From Cadophora sp. MPI-SDFR-AT-0126 (taxonomy: Eukaryota > Ascomycota > Leotiomycetes > Helotiales > Ploettnerulaceae), in contig JAGMVK010000015.1 in NCBI GenBank assembly GCA_020747065.1, positions 1 to 64,000 on the forward strand: a stretch of DNA of 64,000 nt. The letters run 5' to 3'. A program made the position numbers and the translations under genes. The notes under the pieces are model-generated. The model was given only the letters and a program-made list of their open reading frames with translations, searched no databases and was not told where the DNA came from. This document shows, piece by piece, positions 1-12,115 of the stretch (position 1 is the stretch's first letter; every line of letters starts with the position of its first letter).

Positions 1-1155
1 CTATTATAAAGAATTAGAATAAATTACTAAGTTTTTTTTATTTATTAAAATAATTAAGTATATTTAGATTAAATAATTATATAAAATTTAAGAATTAAGC
101 TTTTTAGTACTTTATTTAAAAATAGATATCTTTACTAAAAAATTAATAACTATAATTAAGTATACTTTACTATTAAAGATAAGCTAGAATAATTTAAAAT
201 AATTAAGGAATATTATAATAAAAAAGAATATAAAAGTACTAAATTTATCTATTATTATTTTTTAAAGTAATTCTTTTAAGCTAGATTTTATAAGAATTAT
301 AAAGCTTTTTATAAAAATTATAAAGAATACTAAAAAAGATAATTCAATTTTAAAAAGAATTTACTATATTTAATTTAGCTAATTAGGCTATTTAAATATA
401 TTAATCTAAATATTATAAAATCTTTATATTAGATAATAAGAAAAAATACTATATTTTTATAAAAAAGACTTATTAAAATAGATTAAAAGAAAATTATTTA
501 TAAGAGCTAAGTTTATTAATATTATTTAGGTTTTATAAAAAGAAGTTATTTACTAGTATAGACTTTTTAATAGACTTATAATTAATAAAAGATCTCGGAA
601 TAAGAAAATAGTATAAAAATTTAAATTAAAGTATAGTATTAAAAAAATCTAGATCTTAGTTTATAATTTTAAACCTAATAGAAATATAAAGTATATTTAT
701 TAAAATATCTTAAATAGTCTTTTTAGAATAATAAAAAATAGTTTTTATAAATAGATAAATAAATTTAAGAATATCAATTTATTAGTTAATTAGAATAGTA
801 TTCTTTTTTTTAATTTATAATTAAGAGACTATTTTACTTTAAAAGATAAGTTTTTAGTTTAAAGAATAATAGATTATAATAAGGTTTATATTAAAAGAAA
901 TCTTTTAGTTCTTTAAGCTTATTAATTAGAATTTTAAGATAAGAATATTAAAGATATTATTTTTCATAAAAAAAAAGGTATTAAAAAGCTATAAAAAAAA
1001 TTACTAGTTCGTAGGTCTATATAAGATATGTCTTAGCTAAAATAGAAAGTAGAATTACTTATAAAAGCGATTTAGTAATGTTTTAGAAATAGTATATAGT
1101 CTAGTATCTTCTACTTTCTTTTAAAAATATATAGATTTTTATACTATTAAGCTTT
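1..1155 (+). repeat. RIP-degraded unclassified repeat (copy 1, enters from outside window)
   Basis: This is very AT-rich DNA with almost no CA/TG dinucleotides and no open frame, as expected of a RIP-mutated transposon. Bases about 60-300 align with 37640-37887, roughly 70% by eye and mostly transitions. Bases about 1001-1155 match the reverse complement of 11965-12115 closely. At least three pieces of the same family are therefore present. I could not recognise any transposase or polymerase motif after mentally allowing for C-to-T and G-to-A change, so the class is open. The left end lies outside the window. Confidence 0.6.
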
Positions 1156-2171
1156 ATATATATATATATATGATATTTACGTTTAATTTTTAGCTTATAT
1201 TTAGTATTAAACTAATATTAATTAATAGTTAATATATATTATAAAATAGGTAAGTTATTTTTTAAAAAAAATTGCAATTTTAATATTAAGTACTTAATTA
1301 TATTTAATAGGTAACTTTTTAAGCTTGAATTAACGATTAATAATTTAGTAGTAGAGAATAAGTGTTATATTTAGACTATAAATCTTATCTATTATATATA
1401 TAATAATAAGATTTTTTTTTTAATAATTATTAAGTTAATTATTTAATTCTAACTAAAGAATTTTTAAGTAAATAATATTACTTTTAAAAGACTACTAATT
1501 TAGATATAAACTATAGCTAAAAAAAAATACTAGCTATTTTAAATTAAGAAAATAAAATAAAAGAAAAAGAAAAAGTAGCGGAAGTAATATAAATAAGACT
1601 AAAGCTAATAGAAGAACTACTAGAAGATCTAGTAAAGCTTTATAAGAATTTCAAAAGTTCTTTTATAATAGCTATATACAAAATAAGTTTCTTTTTTAGA
1701 ATTATTAGAAGTATTTATAAGATTAGTTTTTATTTTACTTTTCTTAAATAAAGAAATTAAAATAACTAATACTATAGAATTTACTACGAGCTAATAGTAT
1801 TTATATATAAGAGAATAGAATACTAGTATTTATTATATTAGTTCAGATAGCATAAGTTAAAGATAATATTTAGTTAAAGGATTAGTTAAGATTATAGATT
1901 TAGAATATTTTTAAAATAATACTAAATCAGATTTAAAGTATTTATTAAGTAATAACCTTAATTACCTAAATACTTTACTAGAAAGTATCTTTATTATATT
2001 AATATAATAAATTAATTATAATAATCGATTCTATTAAATCAACTTTTATAGAAGAAAATTTTTACTAATATATTCTATTAAAAAGTAATTTCCTAAGAAC
2101 TAAGATATTTTAAAACTCAGATAATTTTATTAATTTTATTTGTATAGAAATTACTATTCTAAATAATAAGT
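1156..2171. other. AT-rich RIP-type DNA, no gene
   Basis: The stretch is AT-rich with stops in all frames and the same lack of CA/TG. An A/G-rich run lies near 1540-1600. It may be one arm of an older element interrupted by the TIR element at 2174-4215, but I found no clear match between this arm and 4218-5213. Confidence 0.5.
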
Positions 2172-2173
2172 TA

Positions 2174-2240
2174 TCTCCTTAAGCGGTAATTCGCTTCGCC
2201 TTTTAGTATCTTAGCACTAGAAATCCTTACTAAAAATTAA
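2174..2240 (+). repeat. Left terminal inverted repeat
   Basis: It pairs with 4150-4215 in inverted orientation. It keeps several CG and CA sites that the element's interior has lost. Confidence 0.75.
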
Positions 2241-4149
2241 GGGGATTTAGAGAAAAACTATAACGCCTTTATAATTAACTATAATACTAAGTAAAGTAAG
2301 TGCTATCTTTATAAAGTATAACTATATAGAGTTTATAGCTAAATATTAAGCTTTTCTAGTATCCGGATCCTCCTTAATTTACTAGTATATTTATAGAAAG
2401 CTCCCTAAGTACTTTCCTCCTTATCTTTAAAAGAATCCCCTTTTTTATATATACTATATAATTCCCTTTTCTTCTAAAATATTTAAGTATATACTTAGTC
2501 TCCTAGCTAGCCCCTTTAAGCTCTTTAATAGTGGAAATTAAGGCTAATTTATATTTCCTATAGTTTTCCTTAGTAAAAGTAAAATAGTAACTAAGAACCT
2601 TTATTCTAAAAGCTATTTAATTAGTCTACTTCTCTTCTAGAGGTACTTAAGAGTATAGACTTAGTAGGTAAGTATTTATAAGAGCTATATTAAGTAGCTA
2701 CGTGATAAGCGATTAATAGCTACCCCTTTAATAAAGCTTTTTAAGAGTATTTAACCTCTTAAGTTAATTTCCTTAATTAATAGTACCTATTTAGTAATTA
2801 TATTTGTCTTTATACTTAGGAATTAGAAGTATAGTATAAGGATTAAGTCTAAAGAGCTTCTAAGATATCTTAGTTATAGAGGAGGTCTTAGAAAGGCGTT
2901 TTTAGAGCCTCTTTACTATACTCTTAGAATTAGTAAAAGTAAATAGTAAGAGTACTAAAGTATTATCTTTCTATACTATTATATTAATTAAGTTATCTTT
3001 AATTACTTTTATATAAAGTATACCCTAAGGAATCTAATCCTTCTTCTTATTCTCTACTTTTATATCCCTAAATCGCTTTAAAATACCGGAATTTATAATA
3101 TAAGTACTAGTAGTACCTTACTTATATTTTCTATTATATTTTAAGAGCTTAGTACTTATAAAGAAATTATTTAAATAAGTAAGAAAGCCTTTACTTTAAT
3201 TTAAAAGCTTCTTTATAAAGTAAGTATAAATAGCGGATATTAAGTTAGCGCTGAATTCCTTAGATTAGAGAATATTCTAAGGACCTTATAATATATCTAA
3301 ATTATTTATTTTCTTCCCTTTTCTATAGAAAACCTAGTGTAAAAAGAAGCCCTACTATATAAGGACTTATATCTTATAGCCTTAATTAATTAGCTTCCTA
3401 AGTACCTTTATTATATTAAAAGAATAGCTCTAGAACTAAACTATAGATTTATTAATTATAATATCTCGCCTAGGGATTTATAAGGCTTAAGATACCTTTT
3501 AAATATAAGTATTTAAAGGCTCTAGCTATCCCTAGAATTAATAAAGTACCTAAGTATAGGAAATAAAGCCTTACTTAGTTAAAAATGGCTCTGAAAATAT
3601 AATCTAGATTTACTATATAAAAGCGCTATAAGGTATAGATTAATTCGTATTATTAGAGGCTTATAATACTTAAAATCAGATAATCTAGCTACTAATTACT
3701 CCTTAATTTCTAGTAGTCCTTTACTTAATTCTCTTAATAGATTCCTATATATATATAAATACTAAGGTATTTATATACTTTAAGTATAATTATAAGGCGC
3801 TAGAAGTGTATCTAGGTATATAGACTAAGCTCTGGATTATTAATTTAAGCTTAAATTTTAAGCTCTATATACTAATTTATATTCTTATAAATAATCCGGA
3901 TCTATTCTTTAGAAAAAAACATTAAAAATAGTCCTTAGGTATTAATAGGGGTAATACTTAGAGAGAGGGAAATTAAGGGGGAAAAGTAAGGTAAATTTAT
4001 AAGTATAAAACCTGTACTAACTCGCTCTTTAAGTAGTAAGTTAGGCCGAGTAGTTATAAGATTAGTTAAATTAGCTATAACGTTTTTTATAGCTTTATAT
4101 AGTATTTTAAGTAGTAAATAATAATTAATATTTCTATTATTTATAGTTT

Positions 4150-4215
4150 TATTTACCCTTAATTTTAGTAAGGAACTCGCTAAGACACTAAAAGTCGTTT
4201 CACCACTTAAGGGGA
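4150..4215 (-). repeat. Right terminal inverted repeat
   Basis: The reverse complement matches 2174-2240 with a few transitions and short indels. It is followed by TA at 4216-4217. Confidence 0.75.
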
Positions 4216-4217
4216 TA

Positions 4218-5213
4218 TAATATAATATTATTAGTTTATATAAAAAAGAATTTTTTATTTATTCTTAGAAGAGAACTCTTAAATATAGTACTAATATAAG
4301 GTTTAAATAAGAATTTATTATTAAATCTAGTACTATTTATAAATATATATTTATAAGATAGATCTTTATTATTATTTATAAGACCTAGACTTAAGAAATT
4401 ATATATAAAATAAATATAATTATTTTAGTATATTTAGAGTATAATAATATAGAACTAATTAAAGTTTTTAGTAAATCTTAGTAATATATATATAAAAGAG
4501 CTTTAATATAGTAAGTCTAAAAATTACTTAGATAAGAAATTATATATTTTTACTAACTTTTATTAAAAAATGAATATTAATTATAATATTTAATACTAAA
4601 TATTTTAATAATAGTTTAGAATAAAGTAGATTTATATTATTATTAGTACTTATAGAATAAAAAGTATAAATTTAATAATCTTATTAAAGTAATATATATT
4701 AACTTTGAAATAAAAAAGAGAACTAATTAATTTTTTAACTTTTAGTTTAGCTTAATTTTATTATTATTTTAAGCTAAGTCTTACTAGAAGAGTAAGCTAA
4801 TTTTAGCTTAGTTAGAGAGTTTTACTAGAGAGTTACAAAGTATTTAATTTAGTCTTAAGAATAATAATATATAAAATAATAAGATATTATATAATATACT
4901 TATATAAGAAATATTTAGAAACTTATTTTTTAAGATAACGTTATTTTAAGTACTACTTATAGTTTTTATATTAATAGATAGTTTTTATATAGCTTTAAGC
5001 GTAGAAATAATCTATAAGTCGAAATTATAAGTAAGAAAATATACTAAATTAGAGTTGAATTATTACTATTTTTATATAATAAATAGAGTAGTCTTTTATT
5101 TAGATTAAAGAATAAAAATTTTAATAAGTAATAAATATATAACTAAATTTTAGCTTCAGTTAAGTTATATAAAATATATTATCTATAAAAAGATAAATTA
5201 TTATAGTAGCTAT
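4218..5213. other. AT-rich RIP-type DNA, no gene
   Basis: This is about 1 kb of AT-rich sequence between the TIR element and the left LTR. No open frame or recognisable repeat end is visible, apart from short inverted AAGCTA/TAGCTT words near 4750-4810. Confidence 0.5.
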
Positions 5214-5435
5214 TGTGACGAACAGTCCGCGTAGTCACGTGTGCAACACAGATCACGTGTATATCGCAGATCACGGGACTTAGGAGTTATAAGAGGTAAC
5301 TAGACGCGATATTATAATAGAACTAGTAGCTATATCTTCTGTTCTTAAGCTTAAAGCTCCTTTTAAAACTTCTTTTTTTCTTATCTTTTCTATTTTATAT
5401 TATAGCTATTAATAAACTTTTATTAAGCTATTATA
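5214..5435 (+). repeat. 5' LTR
   Basis: The LTR begins TGTGACGAACAG and ends CTATTATA. Its first ~70 bases are unusually GC-rich for this block and keep many CA, TG and CG sites. The remainder is AT-rich and aligns with the 3' LTR. Confidence 0.85.
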
Positions 5436-5483
5436 TTAAAAAAGACTACTCTTACCTATAAAGGTCCTAATATCCCTAGCTAA

Positions 5484-5600
5484 TTCCTTAAGTACTTATT
5501 AAGTATAGTTAAGTTATACCTTTAGCTCTCCTCTCTCTCTCTCTCTTTCTCTTATAGCGCACTTATTTCCTTAAGTACCTTTTAAGTGTAGTTAAGTTAT
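5484..5600 (+). repeat. Tandem duplication with CT microsatellite in the retrotransposon leader
   Basis: A ~34-bp unit (5484-5518) recurs at 5567-5600 with small changes. Between the copies lies a (CT)n run at about 5527-5552. Confidence 0.7.
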
Positions 5601-8600
5601 ATATTATAAAGTACTACTCCTCTCTTACTATACTAAAACCTCTTTTAGATAAGTGAAATTAACTCTTTTAAAAAATTTAATAAGATTTATTATAGCTCTT
5701 TTAAAGCTTTCTTCTTTACTTACTTATTAATATTTCCCTCTTTTTTAATAGTTAATTAATCTTACTCTCCTTATACTAATAAACCCCTTACTATTACTTA
5801 ATCCTCTCCTTATATTTCCTCTTATTACTAAACTAAAGAGTATAGATAAAATAATCCTATATTACTTAGCTTATACTTTAATACTATATCTCTAATAAAT
5901 AATAACTTTAAAGATAAGAATACTAAATAATCCTTAGTTATATAATTAAAGTAAACTTAAAAGGATTTTTAAAAGTTATTAAAGAAACTAAGTAAGTAAT
6001 AAAATAAGTAAAATAAGATTATATAATAAGTCCTTACTCTTCTAAAGTAATTAAGTACTTAGAATTCCCTTAGTAATAATAGAAATTTAAGTAATAATAA
6101 CTCTCCTAATAAAGACCCTAGTCCTTCTTATCTTACTAACTAAGCTTATTATTTAAGTCGTGGAAAACGTTCCTAAGAACTATATATTAATAAATTCTCT
6201 AACGATTCCGAGAGCTTAAAGTAGTATACTTAGTTTATATTAATACTAAGTAAGCTAAATATTAATTCTAATTATTACTTTAATAAAAAGTCCTATATTA
6301 CTATAGTATGTAACTATACTAAAGGAGATACTTAAGGCTACTTATTACTACACTTTAAATAAGAAGTAATAAAGCTATTTACTAATACTAAAGAAATAAT
6401 TAATTACTTAAGCGATATTTATAATAATACTTTTAAATAGTAAGATACTAAAATAGTTTTAAATAAGTTATAAATATCCTTAATAGAATTATTTATAGAA
6501 TATTACCTTTACTTCCTTAAATTAGTTTAGAATACTTATATCTTCTTTAATAGATACCTTATAACTTACCTTTATAACTCTCTTTACTTATTCTTATAAG
6601 ACTAAGCTATATATAAGTTCACTCTTAATAGAAGTTTCTAAGATTTTATTTTTACTATAGATTTCTTAGATAAAGAAGTTTATTATACTTAGGAATAACA
6701 CTATTAGAATACTCTTCTAATTTATATAATACCTTTATCCGCTTAAAACCTTCTAACCTTATTTTTACGAAGAGATATACTTACTTTTCCCCTAGTAAAT
6801 AATACCGCTCTAGCCCCTATAGTTTCTATACCCCTCTAACTACTTCTTATAGGTCCTAGCGCCTAGAAACTTACTACTTACTAGAATTATAAAAAAGTAA
6901 GATATATAGCTAGAGATTACTCTAAGCCTTATAATCTTATAAACTTAAGTGTCTTAGAAATCGAAGTATTAAAATAGTTCTTAAGTAAAGACTTCTTTAA
7001 AGTTAATAAAGACTAAGAGGAACTAAAAGATACTATTAATTTAAAAAACTAGAAATCTTAAGAAAAGACTCCTTCTTAAAGTAAATAATTAATCTCTAAG
7101 AGATTAATATATATTAGTTAATAAGTAGTAAAAGTTTTACTATTCCTTATATATTATTTTATAATAGTATTAGAATTACTTTTCTTATATTATCTAACTC
7201 TAAAGTAAATAGATTTGCTTTTATTAATACTAAACTTATTAAAGATCTTACTAAGAAGTTTAGTATTACTTTTACTTTACTCTTTAATCTTATATAAGTA
7301 AAAGATTATAATAACTAAGCTAATAATATTATATTATATATTATTCTTTTAAATATACTAATCGATTAATAAGTTTAAAAATAAATCCCTTTTATAATAT
7401 TAGACCTTAGAAATTATAAGATTATCTTAAGATAAACTTAAATAACTTACTTTAATATATAACTTAATATTAAGGACTAAAACCTAGTATAATCTTATAA
7501 TAAAGATATCCCTATAGTATCCCTAAGACTCTTATATATTACTTATAATATTATATAGCCTTTAAATCCTTATAATATCCGAGTTATTAACTAATAAAAC
7601 GTCTTTTAATAATAAGTAATAATAAATAAGGAAAACGCTACTTAATAAACTTAAGACATCGCTATAGCTACTACTAGTATTACTAATAAATAGCCGATAG
7701 AGCTACAAATTATAAAGTTACTCCCTTACGAGCTTTAATATATATCTCTATTAATTACTATATATTATACTACTTACTAGGTAGTGTAAAAGAAATACCG
7801 CAGTACTAAATAATTTCATAACTAATATTATTAGGAAAACTAAGTTATCTCTTGCGAGTACTCTACTTATACCTAAGTAGTAGCGATTACTAACTTACTT
7901 TAGTAGATAGAAAGAGAACTTTATAATTCTATACCTAATAAACTCCGCCTAATTACCCTTATATAAGGAATTCCTATATATTAATATCTAATTCTAAAAT
8001 AAAGAACTCTACTAAAGATAAATATTACTAAGATTAATATAATAGCTTTCTATTATATCTATTATTAGAAAAAGTTAAAGTTCTTTATAATTATACTAAG
8101 TAAGATAAATAAAGCTATTAATTAAGTAGCTTAGAAAGCTAAGCTATAAGTACTTTCTACTAAAGAGAAATCTTATAAGGATATTCTATAAAAGAAACTC
8201 CTTCCCTAGTATTAAGAGTATACTACTATATTCTTAAAGACTACTACTAATACTTTTCCTAACTTAATACTAAGACTAGATTATAAGATTAAGTTAGAAG
8301 CTGAAATTAATTATAATTATAAACTACTATACTAATAGAGTAAAGCAGAACTTTAAGTAATAAAGAAATATTTTAAAAAGAACTTTAATAAGAGTTTTAT
8401 TATTCTTAACTACGCTTCTTTTACTTATTTTACTTTATTTATTAAGAAACTAAATAGTAGCTTACGCTTTTATATTAATTATTAAAGATTAAATAAGATT
8501 ATATAGAAAAACTAGTACTTACTACTTCTAATTAATAAAGTCTTTATATATCTTAAATAAGCTAAGATTTTTACTAAGATTAATATTTAAAGTACTTTCT

Positions 8601-11289
8601 ATTATATATAAATAAACTTAGCTTTTAAAAAGTATACTATATTTTAGACCTACTATAAAAGTTATAAGTATAAGGTTATACCCTTTAAACTCACTAATAG
8701 CTCTATAGTATATACTTAGATAATATTATTATATACTTTAATAATCCTCTATAATATAAGGAATATATTAAGAAAGTCTTATATTACTTATAGTAGTATT
8801 ATCTTCTAATAGATATCTAAAAAAGTAAGTTCTATATTAAGAAGATTAAATTCCTTAGTTTTTTTATTACTATAGAAGGAATTAAGATTAATCTAGTAGC
8901 TATAAAGTATATATGAAATTAGATCCCCTTTACTATAATCTAAGGGATCTAGTTTTTTCTTAGTTTCTATAATTTCTATTATAAGTTTATCTTAAACTAT
9001 AGTAAGATAATTAAACTCTTAATAGAGCTAATAAAGATATTAACCCTTTTTAAGATAATCCTTACCTAACTTATAGCTTTCTAAGACTTAAGGAAAGCTA
9101 TACTAGTTCCGGAATATTTAAAATACTATAATATATCACTAAAAACTCAGATTAAGATTAATACCTTAGATAAAGTAATTATAAGTATACTCTTATAAAA
9201 GTATAAAGATAACTAGTACTTAGTCTTATTCCTATCTAAAATAATAAGCTCTACTAAGTTAAATTATAATATCTATAATAAGGAAATACTAGTGATTATA
9301 TAGTTACTAACTTATTAGCGTATAGAACTAGTATCCTAGTCTAGTTACTAGCGCTTTTAAGTCTTTTTAGACTATAAGGCCTTAGAATACTTTATAATTA
9401 TTAAAAAGCTTATAAGAAGATAAGTAAAGTAATTCGAAATTCTAGTAAACTTCTACTTTATAATAATATACTACTTAAGTAACTAGAACACTACTATTAA
9501 CGTACTATTATACTATAAATAAGATATTAGAGATTAGATTAAGATAAAGGATAAACTTTATACTTATATATTAATTTACTTAAACTAAATTAACTCTTAT
9601 ATCCTCTGCGAATTAAATTAATTACTTAATATCTATACCCTAGCTCTTATAGAGTTTAATATAGATAAGAAGATAAACCTTATTATAAAGCTAATTTATA
9701 TTAATTAGACTTATAAAGCTTTAATTATTTAGTACTAAGAATTATAAGAACTTAACTCCTAGTATATACTCTAAGATAATAGACTACTTTTATATAAGAG
9801 CTACTTCTAAGTGCTTAATATTTATTATCTTTATATATAACTAATCTAGTATATATATAAGTAGCTCTTTATTACTTATCTTAAGAAATCAAAGACTTTT
9901 AGACTTCTTAGAACTAAGTACTATTAGCCTAGGATACTTAAAGATATTACTAGATTTATCTCTAACTATTTAATTTATAATTACACTAATTATTAATAAG
10001 ATAAGACGCTTAGTTACTTATACTTTCTACTAATCTTAGACTAATCTTAGTAATACTTAATAAGAGATTTTAAGAATATACTAAAAGATAAGTTTAAGTA
10101 TAATTTAATATTAATTATAATAAATTAATTCTCTAAGGAAACTATATTAATCTTATATTACTTTATATATACTTTTTATAACTTAACTTAATTATTTATT
10201 ATAAATTACTAGAGATTTAATAATCCGCTTAAAATAGTTATATTAGATAAAAGACCTTAATTTATCTCTTTTTTCTAGTATAAGTTCTATTAAATCTTTA
10301 GTATTAAGATTAAACTCTTTATAGCTTATTATACTTAGACTAATATCTAGACTGAAATTATAAATTAGTACTTAAATTAAAGACTTTACTCTTTTATAAA
10401 TTACTACTAGAATAATTAATCTAAGTTTCTATTAATAATAAATTATACTTAGTTAATATTACTTTATAAGTTCTTAAGTATATTCTTTTACTAGCTTAAG
10501 TATAAATATAAGCTATATATAAGCTAGGACTAAGATAAATTATAATCTGAGCTAAAACTTATAATTAAAGAAAAATTAAATATTACTAAGGCTTAGGTCT
10601 TTATAAAGTAATATAAAGTAATATAGAAGAAAGCTAAGTAATTCCTAAAGGACTAATAAGAAAAGAAATAGTAAGATATAAATAAGTCTTACTAGAAAGT
10701 TAATTAAGAAGTAAAAGACTAGGTTTAAGTAATTATTAAGAACTAGAAAATCTACTAACTAAAAAAGAAGATAAATAATTAATAAGCTAGTTTATATTAA
10801 ATCCTATAAAAAAAAGATTACTCCTACTAATTAAATTTACTTAAATCTATTAAGATTTATCTAATATTCTTTATAAATAAGCTATAGTACTATAATAATA
10901 ATCTATTACTAAGCTAAATTTAAATAGATTAAGAAAAGATAATTACTATTAATATAAAATAAGAATAAAAGGTCTAAAATATCTTAAATATTTACCTTAA
11001 GTAAGATAATATATTACGCTATTAAGTATATTAAAAGGGATTTAACTTAAACCTTAAGTTTTACTTTACTATAAACTTTTATACTTATTTATATAAGCTT
11101 AGAGATTTCTATTAGAAAAATCCTATACTCCTAGATTTACTAAAGCTCTTAAAGTACTAGATTATAATATAAGAATTAAAAGATAATAATACTTATAAGG
11201 GATTAAAAGATAATATAGTAATATTACTAAAAACTTAAAAGTAATTCTTTTATAGCTTAAGAATAAGCTTTCCTTAAGGAGAGGAGTAG

Positions 11290-11499
11290 TATAATAGATA
11301 GTTTATATAGATTATATATATATATTATAGATTATGGGACTTAGGAGTTATAAGAAGTAACTAGATATAATATTATAATAAAACTAGTAGCTACGGCCTT
11401 TTATACTTAAGCTTAAGACTGCTTTTAAAAACCTCTTTTCTTCTTATTTTTTCTACTTTATATTATAGCTATTAATGAACTTTCGTTAATGCTATTATA
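11290..11499 (+). repeat. 3' LTR
   Basis: It aligns to the 5' LTR along its length. Differences in the first 21 bases are almost all C-to-T or G-to-A, and about 15 bases are missing near position 30. It is preceded by a purine-rich tract at about 11276-11287, the likely polypurine primer site. Confidence 0.85.
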
Positions 11500-11935
11500 A
11501 TTAGATTATTATTATAGTATTAATTATTATTAATTATTATTATTATTATTATGTATTATTAGTTATTATTTTATTATTATTAATTACTTAATTATGATTA
11601 TTAGTATTATGATTATTAATTATTATTATTATTATTCTTATTATTATTATTAATTATGCATTATTAGTATTCTTAGTATTATTATTAATTATCTTATTAT
11701 TATTCTTATTCTTATTTATTATTATTCTTTTCTTCTTCTTCTTCTTCTTATTATTCATATTATTATTCTTCTTATTCTTATTTATTTTATTATTATTATT
11801 CTTTCTTATTCTTATTCTTATTATTATTATTATTTTCTTATTATTCTTATTATTACTTCTTATTCTTATTACTTATTATTATTCTTCTTCTTCATTATTA
11901 TTATATTATCTTCTTATTATTATTACATTAAATAT
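11500..11935. repeat. Low-complexity TTA/TTC trinucleotide tract
   Basis: About 430 bp made almost wholly of TTA, ATT and TTC units begin directly after the 3' LTR. This is a microsatellite-like expansion of TTATTA and CTTCTT repeats on this strand. No gene is present. Confidence 0.85.
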
Positions 11936-11964
11936 AGCTAAAAATAAAACGTTATCTATTATAT

Positions 11965-12115
11965 TAGCTTAATCGTATAGAAAATCTATATATTTCTAAG
12001 AAGAGATAGAAGATACTAGACTATATACCTTCTAAATACTATTAAATCGCCTTCGTAAGTAGTCCTATCCCCTATTTTAGCTAAAATATATCTTATATAG
12101 GCCTATAAACTAATA
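11965..12115 (-). repeat. Inverted fragment of the repeat at 1001-1155
   Basis: The reverse complement matches 1001-1155 over about 150 bp with mostly transition differences. Shared words include GTATATAGTCTAGTATCTTC. It is the last recognisable repeat before GC content rises at about 12450. Confidence 0.75.

Larger units (their letters stand above)
2174..4215. mobile_element. Class II DNA transposon with ~60-bp TIRs and TA flanks (dead, RIP-mutated)
   Basis: The left end (2174-2240) and the reverse complement of the right end (4150-4215) share about 60 bp: both begin TCYCCTTAAG and continue with the same blocks around CTTTTAGT and CCTTACTAAAA. TA lies directly outside each end (2172-2173 and 4216-4217), the target duplication of the Tc1/mariner/pogo superfamily. 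The length, about 2.04 kb, is normal for fungal elements of this group. The interior is full of stops in every frame, so no transposase is encoded. The coding strand and exact family (Fot/pogo, Tc1 or other) are not resolved. Confidence 0.75.
5214..11499 (+). mobile_element. Ty3/gypsy chromovirus-type LTR retrotransposon, full length, inactivated by RIP
   Basis: Two LTRs in direct orientation (5214-5435 and 11290-11499) bound about 5.85 kb. Reading the interior with C-to-T and G-to-A change in mind gives the gypsy domain order: an aspartic-protease-like stretch (7214-7350, FINT in place of FIDT); reverse transcriptase with a VIPFKLTN block (8655-8705); RNase H with FLDYKALEYF (about 9360-9400); integrase with LDKRP then FIAYYTQTN-like words (10240-10375), the counterpart of the DRGPQF...HPQTDGQTE region; and a C-terminal chromodomain-like segment (10962-11120). 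A purine run precedes the right LTR. Stops interrupt every frame, so it is not autonomous. The chromodomain places it with fungal chromoviruses. No clean target-site duplication was seen. Confidence 0.85.

Noticed and set aside
5209..5213. Target-site duplication of the retrotransposon
   Set aside because: The five bases before the left LTR (GCTAT) do not match those after the right LTR (ATTAG), even allowing for transitions.
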